Source: Heterohyrax brucei (taxonomy: Eukaryota > Chordata > Mammalia > Hyracoidea > Procaviidae). From it: a stretch of 64,000 nt of DNA. The stretch lies in the NCBI GenBank assembly GCA_028571685.1, contig CM053140.1, positions 220,367,323-220,431,322 on the forward strand, given 5' to 3'. Below, one piece after another: positions 1-11,226 of this stretch. The position numbers and the translations under genes are program-made. The notes below the pieces were generated by a model. That model did no database searches. It was not told the DNA's origin and saw only the letters and a list, made by a program, of their open reading frames with translations. Each line of letters starts with the position of its first letter. Position 1 is the first letter of the stretch.

Positions 1-420
1 TAAATAGGGGTGCACTCTGAGATCTCCAATAAAAGACCACAATTGATGGTCTGGGGGCTTTGGGGTTCCCCTCGAAGCATGACCTCTGGTCCTGATGCTG
101 CCCCTGCCCATAAACCTTAACAAAGGTCAGCTTTTCCGACAGCAATGGATTGGACTTGTCGAAGCAGAGTGACCATATCTTGTGGGAATTTTATGGTTCT
201 GTGCATCTATAGGATGTCATCTTGCCGATCTCTTGCTGGAGGAAGGTGAGTGGGTGGAGAGGAGGGGATAGGAGACTACTGGGAGGATAGGACATGTATG
301 GAGCAGAGAGGAGGGGTGTGCTGTCACTGGACAGTGAGAGCAGTGGGAGCTGCACATAGGTGAGCATGTAAATTTGTATGGGAATGCACATTTTCATTCA
401 ATCATAATAAATAAATAAAT
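1..420 (+). mobile_element. L1 3'UTR terminus with A-rich tail
   Basis: This segment is the reverse complement of the 3'UTR seen in the minus-strand L1s at 5133-6480 and 49690-51480, including the stretches around the GATGTCAT and CAGTGGGAGCTGCA motifs. It ends in a short A-rich tail (AATAAATAAATAAAT) at 406-420. The element runs off the left edge of the window, so its length and coding state cannot be seen. Confidence 0.8.
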
Positions 421-1106
421 TCAAAGGAGAAGTATTTTCTTCTACTCTGGATTCAGTGATAGCAGGATCTATGTGTAGAGTTAGCACCACCCCAACTACT
501 TGGCCTTGAGTGAGTAAATTTCCTTTTTTAGAACTTGTTTTCTTCTTAGACAATGAATAGTCAGTGGTTCTAAGGCCCCTTTAAGGTCTAAATTTGCTAT
601 GATTTTATGAATTGAATCATTTCTTTTGAAAGATTTGAAATTCTGTTCTCTTAGTTTCTTGAAGGATTATCTAACTACCAGACATCATTTTCCTTATGTA
701 ATAAGATGTGGAGTGGAACTTTTCTGAATATCCTGAATTGTTGGCTGAAGCTCCACATCAGAGAACAATGGGTAAAAAATAACCCCTCTTGTAAAGAGAG
801 GAAATAGAGACAACATGCCCAATGTACTCAGATATTAGGCAGAGAAGGCACAGCCTGTCCAGCCACTATCAACCCTCATCAATGACCATGACTGAATATA
901 ATACACATCTACCCATTCAAATGGGTGACTGAAGAGTTTAACAGAAAGGAGCTTATTAGAGCTTCAGGGAAGACCGTATCTTCTCTCTGTTTCCCTTTCT
1001 GAGAGTGTCTCTTCCCTAGCTCAAATCTACTGATTGAGACCCAAGAGAAACACTGACAGATATTGAGGATGCTGACAAAGATCTTCTCCATCAGATATTT
1101 AGGATG
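421..1106. other. Unassigned interval with a weak MIR-like patch
   Basis: No coding region or clear repeat is visible. Around 478-610 there is a weak resemblance to a MIR core (TTGGCCTTGAGTGAGTAAA), too decayed to call. The remainder is A/T-rich single-copy-looking DNA up to the start of a SINE. Confidence 0.4.
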
Positions 1107-1899
1107 TAGAGTCTCTGGGAAGTGTAAATGGTTAACACACTCGGCAGCTAATGGAAAGGTTAGAGGTTTGAGTCCACCAGGAGTTGACTCAGAAGAAAGC
1201 CCTGAAGATCTACTTCAGAAAATTGTTGTTAGGTGCTGTCCTGTGGATTCCAGTTCATAGCAAGCCTGTGTACAACAAAACAAAACACTGCCCTGTCTTG
1301 GGCCACGCCCATAATCGTTGTTTTACTTGAGCCCACTGTTGCAGCAACTGTGTCAGTTCGTCTCATTGACGGGCTTCCTCTCTTTCACTCACCCTCTACT
1401 TTATCAAACATAACGTCCTTCCTCGGGGACTGATCCCTTATGTACTTTAGACAGATTGTGAGGAGCGATCAGTCCCTCCTGACAACCCGTCTAAAGTATG
1501 TAAGTTGTAGTCTTGCCATCCTTGCTTCTAAGTCGCACTCTGGTTGTACTTCTTCCGAAAACAGATCTGTTCATTCTTTTGGCCTTCCACAGCATACTCA
1601 GTGTCCTTTTCCAAAATCACAACTCAAAGAAGTCAGTTCTTTTGTTGCCCTTATACATTGTCCAACTGTCCTATGCATATGAAGTGACCGAAAAAAGAAA
1701 CATGGTTTGGGTTAGGTGCACTTTAGACTTCAAGCTGAGATCTTTGCTTTCTAACATTTTAAAGTGGTCTTTTGAAGCAGATATGCCCAGTACAATACAC
1801 CTTTTGGCTTCATGACTCCTGCTTTCGTGGGTATTGATTGGAGGTCAAAATAAAGCGAAGTCCTTGAAAACCTCAATCACTTCTCCATGTTGCTTACTG

Positions 1900-4150
1900 G
1901 TCTGATGGTTAGGATTTGTGTTTTCTTTATGTTGAAGTATAATCCATACTGAAGGCTTGGATCTTTAATCTTCATCAGTAAATGTTTCAAGTCCCCTTCG
2001 CTTTCAGCAAGCAAGGCTGTGACATCTGCATACCACAGGTTGTTAATGATTCTTCCTCAAATCCAGACACCCAATTCTTCTTCACATAGTCCAGTTTCTC
2101 AGATTTATTTGCTTAGCATACAGACTGAATACGGAGACTGTGAAAGTATACAATCCTGATATATACCTTTCCTGATTTTAAGTCGTGTAGTCTCCCCCTG
2201 TTCTGTTAGCAAGACTGCCTCTTGGTCCATATTCAGGTTCCTCATGAGCACAATTAAGTGTTCTAGTATTCCCATTCTCCACGATATTATCAATAATTTG
2301 TTAGGATCCACACAGTCAAATGCCTTTACATACTCAATAAAATACAGGTAACCATCTTTCTGGTATTCTCTGCTTTCAGCCAGGATCCATCCGACATCAG
2401 CAATGATATCCTTGGTTCCATGTCCTCTTCTGAATCCGGCTTGAATTCCTGTCAGTTCCCTGTCAATATATTGTTGCAGCCCTTTAGAATGACCTTCAGC
2501 AAAATTTTACTTGCATGTGATACTAATTCTATTGTTCAGTAAGTCCTGAATTCAGTTGGATCACTCTTCCTGGGAATGGGCATAAATACGGATATCCTCC
2601 AGTTGTTTGGTCTGAGAGCTGTCTTTCAAATTTCTTTGCGTAGATGAGTAAGCATTTCTAATACTACTTTCACTTGTTGAAATATCTCAGCTGATACTGC
2701 AGAAATTCCTGGGACCTTGTTTTGTGCCTTCGGTGCGGCTTGAACTTCTTCCTTCAGTACCATCAGTTCCTGATCACATGTTACCTCCTGAAACGATTAA
2801 ACGTTGACCAACTATTTTCGATGTAATGACTTTGTGTATCCCTTCCATCTTTTTTTGGTGCTTCTTGTATTGTTCAGTATTTTCTTCGTAGAATCTTTTC
2901 ACTATTGTAACTGGAGGCTTTAATTTTTTCCGCAGTTCTTTCACCTAGCCAGCCAAGTGCCGTCGAGTCGGACCTTTCAGCTAGACAAGGTCCAGATGTG
3001 TCCTTCTCGTTTGCTTGTCCATCTCCAGCTCTTAAACGTGTTATTATAATACTTTGTCTTCTCAAGCCACCATTTGAAATCTTCTGTTCAGTTCTTTTAC
3101 TTCATCATTTCTCCCTCTGCTTTAGCTACTCAGTGTTCATGAGTCAATTTCGGAGTCTTTTCTAACATCCATTTTGGTCTTCTCTTTCTCACTTTTTTAG
3201 TTACCTCTTGCTTTCTTCATGTATGATGTTCTGATGTCATCCCACAACCCATCTAGTCTTCAGTCATTAATGTTCAACACCTCAAATCCATTCTTCAGAC
3301 AGTCTCTAAACTCAGGTGACATATACTCAAGATCATACTTTGGCTCTCTTGGACTTGTTCTAATTTTCTTCAATTTCAGTTTGAACTTGCATACAAGCAA
3401 TCGATGGTCAGTTCCACAATTGGCCCAGGGTCTTGTTCTGACAGATGATACTGAGCGTTTCCAACATCTCTTTCCACAGATACAGTTGATTCCATTCCTG
3501 TGTATTCCATATGGGGAGGTCCATGTGTATAGTCATTGTTCATGTTGGTGAAAAAGGTATTTTCAGTGAAAAAATTGGTTTTGCCAAATTCTATCATGCA
3601 ATCTCCAGCATTGTTTCTATCACCAAGACAGTATTTTCCAACTGCCGATCCTTTTCCTTCATTTCCAACTTTTGCATTCCAATCACCAGTAATTATCAGC
3701 GCATCCCAATCTCATGTTTGATCAATTTCAGACTGCAGAAGCTGGCAAAAATCTTTGGCCCTAGTGGTTGGTGAGGAAATTTTAATAATAGCGATACTAA
3801 TTGGCCCTCCTTTTAGGCATATGGATGTTATCCTATTACTGACAGCATTTACTTCAGGATAGATCTTGAAGTGTTCTTTTTGACAATGTATGCATGCCAT
3901 TCCTCTTCAAGCTGTCATTCCTTTTATGGTAGACCATATAATTGTCCATTTCAAAATGACCAGCACCCATCCATTTCATCTCAGTAACACCTGCGATATT
4001 GATGCTTATGTGTTTCATTTCATTTTGATGATGTCAAACTTTCCTAAATCCATAATATTACAATCCACTTTCCAATCACTAATGGATATTTGCAGCGGTT
4101 TCCTCTCATTTTGAGTTATGCCACCTCAGCAAATGCCTCCATCCATGTCA
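1900..4150 (-). pseudogene. RTE endonuclease/reverse transcriptase pseudogene
   Basis: The product would be a single RTE polyprotein that nicks target DNA and reverse transcribes from the nick. Reading the minus strand, fragments in several frames recover the endonuclease: a GDWNAKVG motif near 3665-3690 and a TDHRLLV motif near 3395-3415. The reverse transcriptase follows: KAFDCVDPNK near 2300-2330, then a degraded GxxQxCILS motif near 2140-2160. The catalytic YADD box reads YADV at 2021-2032, so the second aspartate is lost. With many stops and frameshifts the protein is certainly dead. The assignment rests on motif order and spacing; the exact ORF ends are not recoverable. Confidence 0.8.
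2949..2973 (-). mobile_element. 25-bp SINE-tail micro-insertion in the RTE
   Basis: A 25-bp segment containing AAGTGCCGTCGAGTCGG interrupts the RTE. It is flanked by CTTTCACCTAG (2938-2948) and CTTTCAGCTAG (2974-2984), a 10/11 direct repeat. Read antisense it is the extreme 3' end of an AfroSINE, starting at CCGACTCGACGGCACTTGG. It keeps two CpGs while the surrounding RTE is strongly decayed. See the matching insertion at 5688-5713. Confidence 0.6.
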
Positions 4151-4565
4151 TTAAGGTTGACTCTGCCTTGAGGAAGTAGTTCTGTCCAGTCATCTTTTGA
4201 GTGCTTTCTAATCTGGGGGGTGGGGGGAGGGCGCGTCTTTCAGCACTATATCAGACAACATTCTGCTGTTATTCATAAAGTTTTCAGTCTCTAATTCTTT
4301 TCAGAAGTAGATTGCCAGTCCTTCTTCCTAGTCTGTGTTAATCTGAAACATGAGCTAAAACCTGTCCACCATGGGTGGCCCTGCTGGTGTCTGAAAACTG
4401 GTGTCGTAGTTCCCAGGACCACAGCAACATACAAGCCCTCATGTATGACAAACTGATGGACTTGTGGTGGTATGAAAAATAAGCAATTCAAAACCCTTTG
4501 GATCTCAGTTTTTCTCTGACACATGTGGGGTTGACATGAGTAAGAATCAAATCTGTGGCAAGAAA

Positions 4566-5118
4566 TTATGGATTGTATCTCATCTGAGGTTTTCATTTAA
4601 GACTGTATTGGGTCATTTAATAACACAGAGGAATTATTTATGAACTAAATGACCCTGTGAGCACTGTGTGTGAGAAGAACACTATGGCATCTGCCAGAGA
4701 TTCTACTGACGCTTGAGAAAGAATTATAACAACGTGTTTCATTATAGTGACAGGCCCCAACTAAGTCAGCACCAAAAGAACTTAAGACCGCCTAGTATTA
4801 ATTATATGTTGAAGGATCACTAATGAATGTTTGTGTGCTTTTACAGATGAGAAAATGGAGATAGAGACGATGATCCTTTGACTTCCAACCAAGTTTGTGC
4901 TGTGCTCTATCGTGTATCTTAACAGTGTGTTATATTTTTGCTTTCAAATACATCTTTCTGTGTTTTCTTTGTATGGTCTTCTTTCACTCCATAACTATAA
5001 TACTACTCTAAAATGCTAATTCCACAGTAACAGCAAAATTTAGTCAATGCCACTTCTTCATTAACTATACAGGTAAAGTTTACGATAAGATCTTGAGAAA
5101 AATCTGCATATCACAAAA
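4566..5118. other. Unassigned A/T-rich interval
   Basis: No reading frame, SINE or LINE segment is recognised between the split AfroSINE and the L1 target-site duplication. Confidence 0.5.
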
Positions 5119-5132
5119 TACTTTTATCTTTT
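5119..5132. repeat. Target-site duplication of the full-length L1, 3' side
   Basis: TACTTTTATCTTTT occurs exactly here and at 18823-18836, immediately outside the two ends of the L1. A perfect 14-bp match 13.7 kb apart, with L1 ends at both inner edges, identifies the flanks of one insertion. Confidence 0.85.
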
Positions 5133-5659
5133 CTTCTTTATTGTGATTAGGGGAAGCATACAATCCAAATAAATTCAGCATGCTCACCTATCTGCAGCTC
5201 CTTCTGCTCTCCTTGCCCTGTGACACTTGTAGTATCCTTTTAACAAGCTCCTGTCCCCTCCTCTCTGCCAACTTCTCTCCCATCTAGAAAAAGACCAGTA
5301 AGACAAGGTCCCATAAATGCGTAGAACCATAAAGGATGCACATCATATGGTAACATTGTGTCCTACAGTTCAATCCATTTCATCCAAAGAGTTGACCTCG
5401 GTAGTGTTTTCCAGTCCAGGGCAGCAGCAGGTCTCTGGGCCATGCTCCCAGAGGATCCTCCAATCTGTTGGACCACCATTAGTGGTCTTTCAGTAGAGTT
5501 CCAGAGTTGCACTCCTCTTTTTCTCACGTTGCCACAGGGACTCTATACTTTCTGCCTCATCAAGGCTGTTTTTGGTGGTGTCTAGGCACAATCTGGTTCT
5601 TCTGGTCACATGTTGATACACTCTCCCGTTCACATGTGTCCTTCTGTCTCCTTTACTCC

Positions 5660-6205
5660 TTTTTTTTATGATTGAGTAAGAATATACAGCCAAGCCAAGT
5701 GCTGTTGAGTCGGATACAATCCCATATAACTTTGCATATCTGCCAATGGGTGGCTCCCACTGCACTCCCTGCCCTGTGACAGCACACTGCTCTTCTCCAT
5801 TCTGTACACGTCATGTCCTCCTAACAATCTTCTATCCCTTTCTCTCCACTCTCTCTCCCATGTCCAGTAAGAGGTCAGCTGGATGACGTCCTATAGACAC
5901 ATAGAACCATAAAGTGCACACAAGATGTGGTCACTCTGTGTCACCAAGTCCAATCCATTTCTGTCTGAAGAGTTGACCTCCATTATGATTTATGGACAGG
6001 AGCAGCGCCAGGGCCAGGGGCCATACTCCCAAGGAAACCCTGAGGCCTGTGGACCATCAAGTGTGATGCACCATTTTTTATTTTTGTGTTGCCTGTGAGA
6101 CTCAACATTGTAAGCCCCATCATGGTTATCACCGGTGGTGGCCAGGTACCATCTGGTTCTTCTGGTCACATCTTGGTGTGGTCACATGCTCATGTGGGTT
6201 TCTCT
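5660..6205 (-). mobile_element. 5'-truncated L1 3'UTR inserted into an L1 3'UTR
   Basis: At 5660-5667 a poly-T run (poly-A of a minus-strand L1) is followed by TATGATTGAGTAAGAATATAC, so a second L1 3' end starts inside the 3'UTR of the surrounding L1. The 3'UTR sequence at 5133-5655 is then repeated in diverged form at 5730-6200. The right boundary is approximate because host and insert are homologous there. No coding sequence is included. Confidence 0.65.
5688..5713 (-). mobile_element. 26-bp SINE-tail micro-insertion in an L1 3'UTR
   Basis: The L1 3' end should read AATATACAATCCCATATAAC, as judged from homologous copies at 49681-49730 and the complement of 361-410. Instead, 26 bp containing CCAAGTGCTGTTGAGTCGG are inserted after ATAC (5684-5687), and ATAC is repeated at 5714-5717. 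Antisense, the insert begins at CCGACTC and ends with the SINE tail, the same start point as the insertion at 2949-2973. It is the most precisely bounded of the micro-insertions because the empty site is known from paralogues. Confidence 0.7.
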
Positions 6206-7376
6206 GTCTTCTGGGTTCTCTTTGTCCCATGTCATTTTGGTCCTTAGTGATCATCCATTCCTGTTGAGTTGGGACAATTTGTTGTATCTCAGATGGCAGC
6301 TTGGCAGCTTTTAAGACCACATACACCACTCACCAATTTGGGGTGCAGAAGCTTGTCAGCAAAACACTGGTTGTGCCAGTTGGCCACAATTTCCCCTGAC
6401 AGCATGGTCCCCGGCCCCCCCGCCCCAGCTACTCTGCCCTTACAATACTGGATTAAGATGGGAGGAGTAATCATGTAATGTTGAAGTCCAGATAAAATTG
6501 ATCTTCTTTCTAATGTGTGCTGTCACTGATATCACCCAATCAAATTTCTGTCAACTATCTAACCTATACTCTACCCTCTTCCTCCCTCCATCCCCACCCT
6601 TGCAGCTGTTGAAGAGTCTTTTCTTCTGTGCATCAGTGTTTTTAAGTTCTTATCACAGGGGTCTCGTACAATATTTGCCCTTTTGATGCCAACTACTTTC
6701 ACTGAACATAATGTCCTCCACTTGAAACCAGGTTATGTTTCCTGCTATCGTCATCGTTCTTAATCATTGCATAGTGTTCCATTGAGTATATATACTACAG
6801 TTTACTTATCCATTCCTCTGTTGTTGGGCATCTGGGTTCGTTCCATCTTTTTGCTATTGTGGACTGTGCTGCAATAAACATTTGTGTACATGTATCAGTT
6901 AGTGTGAATGGCCTTGATTCTAGAGGATATATTTCTAGCAGTAGAATTATTGGGTCAAATGGTATATCTATATACAGCTTTTTAAGGAAGCACCAGGTTG
7001 CTTCCCAAAGAGGTTGCACCATTTTGCAATCCCACCAACAGTGTAGGAGAGTTCCAATTTCTCCACAGCCTCTCCAGCATTTGTTGTTTTGTGTTTTTTG
7101 GATCATAGCCAACCTTGTTGGGGTGAGATGGTATCTCATTGTAGTCTTGATTTGAATTTCCTTGATAGCTAGTGATCTTGAACACATCCTCATGTGTTTT
7201 TTGGCTGCCTTGATCTCCTACTTAGAGAAGTGCCTGTCCATCTCCTTTGCTCATCACTTAATTGGATTATTTATCTTTTTCTTATTGATATTTTGCAGTA
7301 CCTTATAGATTACGGAGATAAGGCATTGGTCTGACATATAGCTGCCAAATATTTTGTCCCATTCTGTAGATGGTCT

Positions 7377-7388
7377 TTTAATTCTATT
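7377..7388. repeat. 12-bp target-site duplication of the nested L1
   Basis: TTTAATTCTATT is present here and at 12487-12498. The host L1 reads continuously across the two copies (TTTTAATTCTATTGATAAAGTC when the insert is removed), which proves the insertion boundaries. Confidence 0.85.
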
Positions 7389-7661
7389 TTTTTATTAAAT
7401 AAAAAATGGAAGTGTACATACTCTGCGCTTACAATATTGAGTTAAGATAGGAGGAGTACATAAGTTGTGTCCAAGTCCCATTAAAATTGATCTTCTTACT
7501 AATGTGTGTTGTCACCAATTTCACCCAACCAAATTTCTGACAACTATCTAATCTAAACCCTCACCCCTCGCCCTCCAGCCCTTCTGCTCTCACACCCTCC
7601 CCACCCTTGTAGCCATCAAAGAGTCTTTTCTGTTATGTATGAGTATGCTTTTAAGTTTTCC

Positions 7662-10134
7662 TCATAGGGGTCTCATATAATAATTGTCCTTCTGTGGCTG
7701 ACTAGTTTCACTCAACATAATGTCCTCCACTTGAGACCAAATTGAGAGATGTTTCCTGCTATCATCGTTGTTCTTTATCAATGCATAGTACTCCACTGAG
7801 TACACATACCAAAGTTTACCCATCCATTCTTCTGTTGTTGGGCGTCTGGGTTGATTCCATCTTTTTGCTATCATGGACTCTGCTGCAGTGAACATTCGTG
7901 TGCATGTATCAGTTGGTGTGAATGACCTTGATTCTGTAGGATATATTCTAAGCAAATTACTGGGTCAAATGGTATATCTATATCCATTATTCTAAGGTAA
8001 CGCCAAATTGCTTTCCAAAGAGTTTGCACCATTCTGCAATCCCACCAACAGTGTAGGAGAGTTCCAATCTCTCCACAGCCATTCCAACATTTAGTGTTTT
8101 GCATTTTTTGGATCATGACCAACCTTGTTGGTGAGATGGTATCTCATTGTAGTTTTGATTTGAATTTCTTTAATAATTAATGATCGTGAGCATGTCTACA
8201 TGTATTTTTTGGCTGCCTGGATCTCCTCTTTAGAGAAGTGTCTGTCCATCTCCTTTGCCCATTGCTTAATTGGATGACTTGTCTTTTTCTTATTGATGCT
8301 TTGTAGAACCATAAAGATTATGGAGATCAGGTGTCAGTCTGACATAGAGTGGCAAAATATTTTTTTTCCTGTTCTGCAGGTGGTCTTTTAATTCTTTTGA
8401 TGAATTTTTTGGATGAGCAGAAGTGTTTGATTCTTATTAATTCTCATTTATCTGTTTTCTCTTCTGATGAATGTGTTTTGTTTGTCAGATTTTGAAGTCT
8501 GTCTATATTGTGTATTAAAACTTCCATTATCGACCCTATTTTATATTGGATGAGCTTTATCATTTTAGCTTTTATATTTATGTCTTTTATCCAATTTGAG
8601 TTGATTTTTGTATAATATGTGAGATACGGGTCTTGTTTAAATTTTTGGCAGATGGATATCCAATTATGCCAGCACCATTTGTTAAAGAGACTGTTATTAC
8701 CCCAGTTTAAATCTTAGGACCTTTGTCAAATATCAGCTGTTCCTAGGAGGATGGTGGCATCACTGGGGTCTCTACTTTGTTCCATTGGTCTCTATGTCTC
8801 TTTTTGTACCATTACCAAGCTGTTTTGGCTACTGTGACAGTGTAATAGGTTTTAAAGTCAGGTAGATAGAGGCCTCCCAGTATGTTCTTCTTTTTTAGTA
8901 GTGCTTTACTTATCCGGGGTTTCTTCCCTTTCCATATAAAGCTGATAATTTGCTTCTCCATCTCATTAAAAAATGTCACCGGAATTTGTATTGGGATTGC
9001 ATTATATAAGCAGATTTCTTTCAGCAAAATAGACATTTTCACAATATTGAGTTTTTCTATCCATGAGCAGAGCAGATTACTCCACTTATGTAAGTCTCTC
9101 CTAGTTTTTTGTGGTAAGGTCTTGTAGTTTTTTCTGTAAAGATCTCTTATTTCTCTAGTTAGATTTATTCCTAGGTATTTTATCTTCTTGGGGGCTATAG
9201 TTAATGGAATTGATTTGGTGATTTCTTCTTTAATAATTTCACTGTTGGTATAAAGGAATCCTACTGATTTAGTTATGTTTATCTTGTATCCAGATATTTC
9301 GCTGAATTCTTCTGTTAGCTCTAATAGTTTACTTATGGATTTCTTTGGATTCTCTGTGTAAACAATCATATCATCTGCAAAGAGGGAAATCTTTACTTCT
9401 TCATTGCCAATACGGGTGCCTTTGATTTCTTTGAGTTGTCTAATTGCTCTGGCTAGAACTTCTAGCACAATGTTGAATAGAAGTGGCGAGAGCGGGCATC
9501 CTTGTCTAGTTCCTGTTCTCAAAGGGAATTCTTTCAGTCTTTCACCATTCAGGATGATGAAAGCAGTTGGCTTTGCATAGATGTTACTGATTATATTGAG
9601 GAATTTCCCCTCTGTTGCTATTTTTCTGAGAATTTTAAGCATGAATGGATGTTGAACTTTGTCAAATGCCTTTTCTGCATCAATTGACAAAATCAGGTGA
9701 TTTTTATCTTTTGTGTTATTAGTATGGTTGATTACATTGATTGGTTTTCTGATGTTGAACCAGCCTTGCATCTCTGGAATGAAACCAACTTGATCATGAT
9801 GAATTATTTTTTTAATATGCTGTTGAATTCTACTGGCTAGAATTTTGTTGAAGATTTTTGCATCTGGATTCATGAGTGATATTGGTCTGTAATTTTCTTT
9901 TTTTGTGGGATCTTTCCCTTGTTTGGGTATCAGGATTATGCTGGCTTCATAGAATGAATTTGGAAGTATTTCATCTCTTTCTATGGTGTGAAATAGCCTC
10001 ATTAGTATTGGAGTTAATTCTTCTCTAAAAGTCTGATACAATTCTCTGGTGAAGCCATCTGGGCCAGGACATTTTTTGGTTGGTAGATTTTTGACAATTT
10101 TTTCAATCTCTTCCTTTGTGATAGATTTATTAAG
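7662..10134 (-). pseudogene. L1 ORF2 reverse transcriptase and C-terminal part
   Basis: A 409-codon open stretch at 8812-10041 holds most of the reverse transcriptase: a KENYRPISL motif, [28 protein letters not shown] and an intact FADDMIVY catalytic box. Downstream the frame breaks, and the C-terminal cysteine-containing domain is recovered as two overlapping fragments (7871-8122 and 7662-7955) ending in MRPL and a stop. The N-terminal endonuclease of this copy lies inverted at 11227-12486, so no complete ORF2 exists. It is the best-preserved RT core in the window apart from the L1 at 49.7-55.7 kb. Confidence 0.87.
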
Positions 10135-10797
10135 CTAAAAGAGTAGGATTGAACAGATGGAAGTTAGAATCAGTGACCTAGAAGACAAAGTAACTAATGC
10201 CAGCATTTATGAGGTAAAATCAGAGAAAAGAAATAATAAAAATGAAGAAACATTAAGAAACATATAGGACTCCATGAAGAGGAATAATTTATGTTTAATT
10301 GGAGTTCCTGAATAAGGGAGGATTAATGACAACATAGAGAGTGTTGCTGTAGAGATGCTGACAGAAAACTTTCCTGAGATTATGAACAGAGAGAACATAG
10401 GTATCCAAGATGTTTATTGAACACCACAAAAGTTAGATCCAAAAAGAAAGATGCCAAGCTAAGCCATTCGAGGCATATTAGAATTAAGCTTAATAAACTA
10501 AAACACAAAGAGATGCTTCTGAAGACAGCAAGGCTCAAATCAAAACTAACGTTCTAAGGGAAAACCTGTAGACTTTCATCTGACTTTTCTGCTGAAACAA
10601 TGTTGGCTAGAAAACAATGGGCAGACACATTCAAAGCCCTGAATGAGAAAAACTTCCATCCTAGAATTATTTATCCTGTAAAATTGTCTATCAAATACAA
10701 TGGTGAAATTAAGACTTTTGAAAATAAAGAAAAATTTAAAGACTTCATAAAAACTAAACCAAAATTACACAAAATGTTGAAAGAATCTCTTCCCTAA
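10135..10797 (+). pseudogene. L1 ORF1 (RNA-binding protein), C-terminal part, inverted segment
   Basis: L1 ORF1 encodes the trimeric RNA chaperone of the L1 particle. The first 450 bp hold a decayed central part in which only short stretches can be followed between stops. A clean 65-codon frame from 10600 to the stop at 10797 covers the C-terminal domain, with MLARKQWADTFKALNEKNFH and FIKTKPKLHKMLKESLP, homologous to 16966-17283 on the other strand. The N-terminal coiled coil is missing because the inverted cDNA is truncated at the junction at 10135. Confidence 0.8.
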
Positions 10798-11226
10798 ATG
10801 TATATTTTATTTGATATTTCAAGGCACTTCATCCAAATTTCTGATCAGTTAAGGAAGGCACAAAACTTCACCAAATCAAGCCAAAAGCTACAGTATTACA
10901 ATAAGGGAATCCATGATCATATCATGACAACTATAATACCATCACATTAAAAGAGGGATACACTACAATAGTGACAGTTGTTTTTGATGCAGAGAAAATT
11001 TCAGACTTATAAAATAATTAAAATTGATTTCAATAAATATATGTTAAGGGGGATTATGTATGTAGTCATAAAACAGATTAACAATATCACTTGAAATTAA
11101 AAAATGCAATACAGGAGTCTCAACAAACATAAAATCAAAACTCATACCATCCATAAAGCAGAATGTCCCAGAACAGATTAATAAGAACAACAGAGAAATC
11201 ATCAACTTGAAAACAAATGTATCACA

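Larger units (their letters stand above)
1223..4473 (-). mobile_element. Full-length RTE (BovB-like) LINE, antisense
   Basis: This 3.25-kb element matches the usual length of BovB/RTE LINEs. On the minus strand it reads from the 5' end near 4473, through an apurinic-type endonuclease domain and a reverse transcriptase domain, to a 3' tail that on the plus strand begins TTGTTGTTAGGTGC at 1223. That tail is the same type that ends the AfroSINEs and the RTE copy at 26685-28222. The copy is heavily mutated with no long reading frame. It sits inside an AfroSINE and has itself received a 25-bp SINE-tail micro-insertion at 2949-2973. Confidence 0.85.
1107..4565 (+). mobile_element. AfroSINE split by a full-length RTE
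   Basis: The tRNA-derived head lies at 1107-1222 (GGTTAACAC box-A-like region, GAGTCCACC box-B-like region, then a CTACTTCAGAAAA segment). The rest resumes at 4474-4565 with GAAAAATAAGCAATTC, a GACACATGTGGGGT segment and the SINE tail. The two halves join in register with intact copies such as 41728-41942. The interrupting RTE is flanked by a short repeat, GAAAA, at 1218-1222 and 4474-4478, consistent with a target-site duplication. The SINE is therefore older than this RTE insertion. Confidence 0.8.

Noticed and set aside
5133-5655. Independent L1 adjacent to the full-length L1
   Set aside because: The 14-bp TSD outside 5133 and 18822 shows this 3'UTR is the true end of the full-length L1; the second 3' end at 5660 is the insertion.
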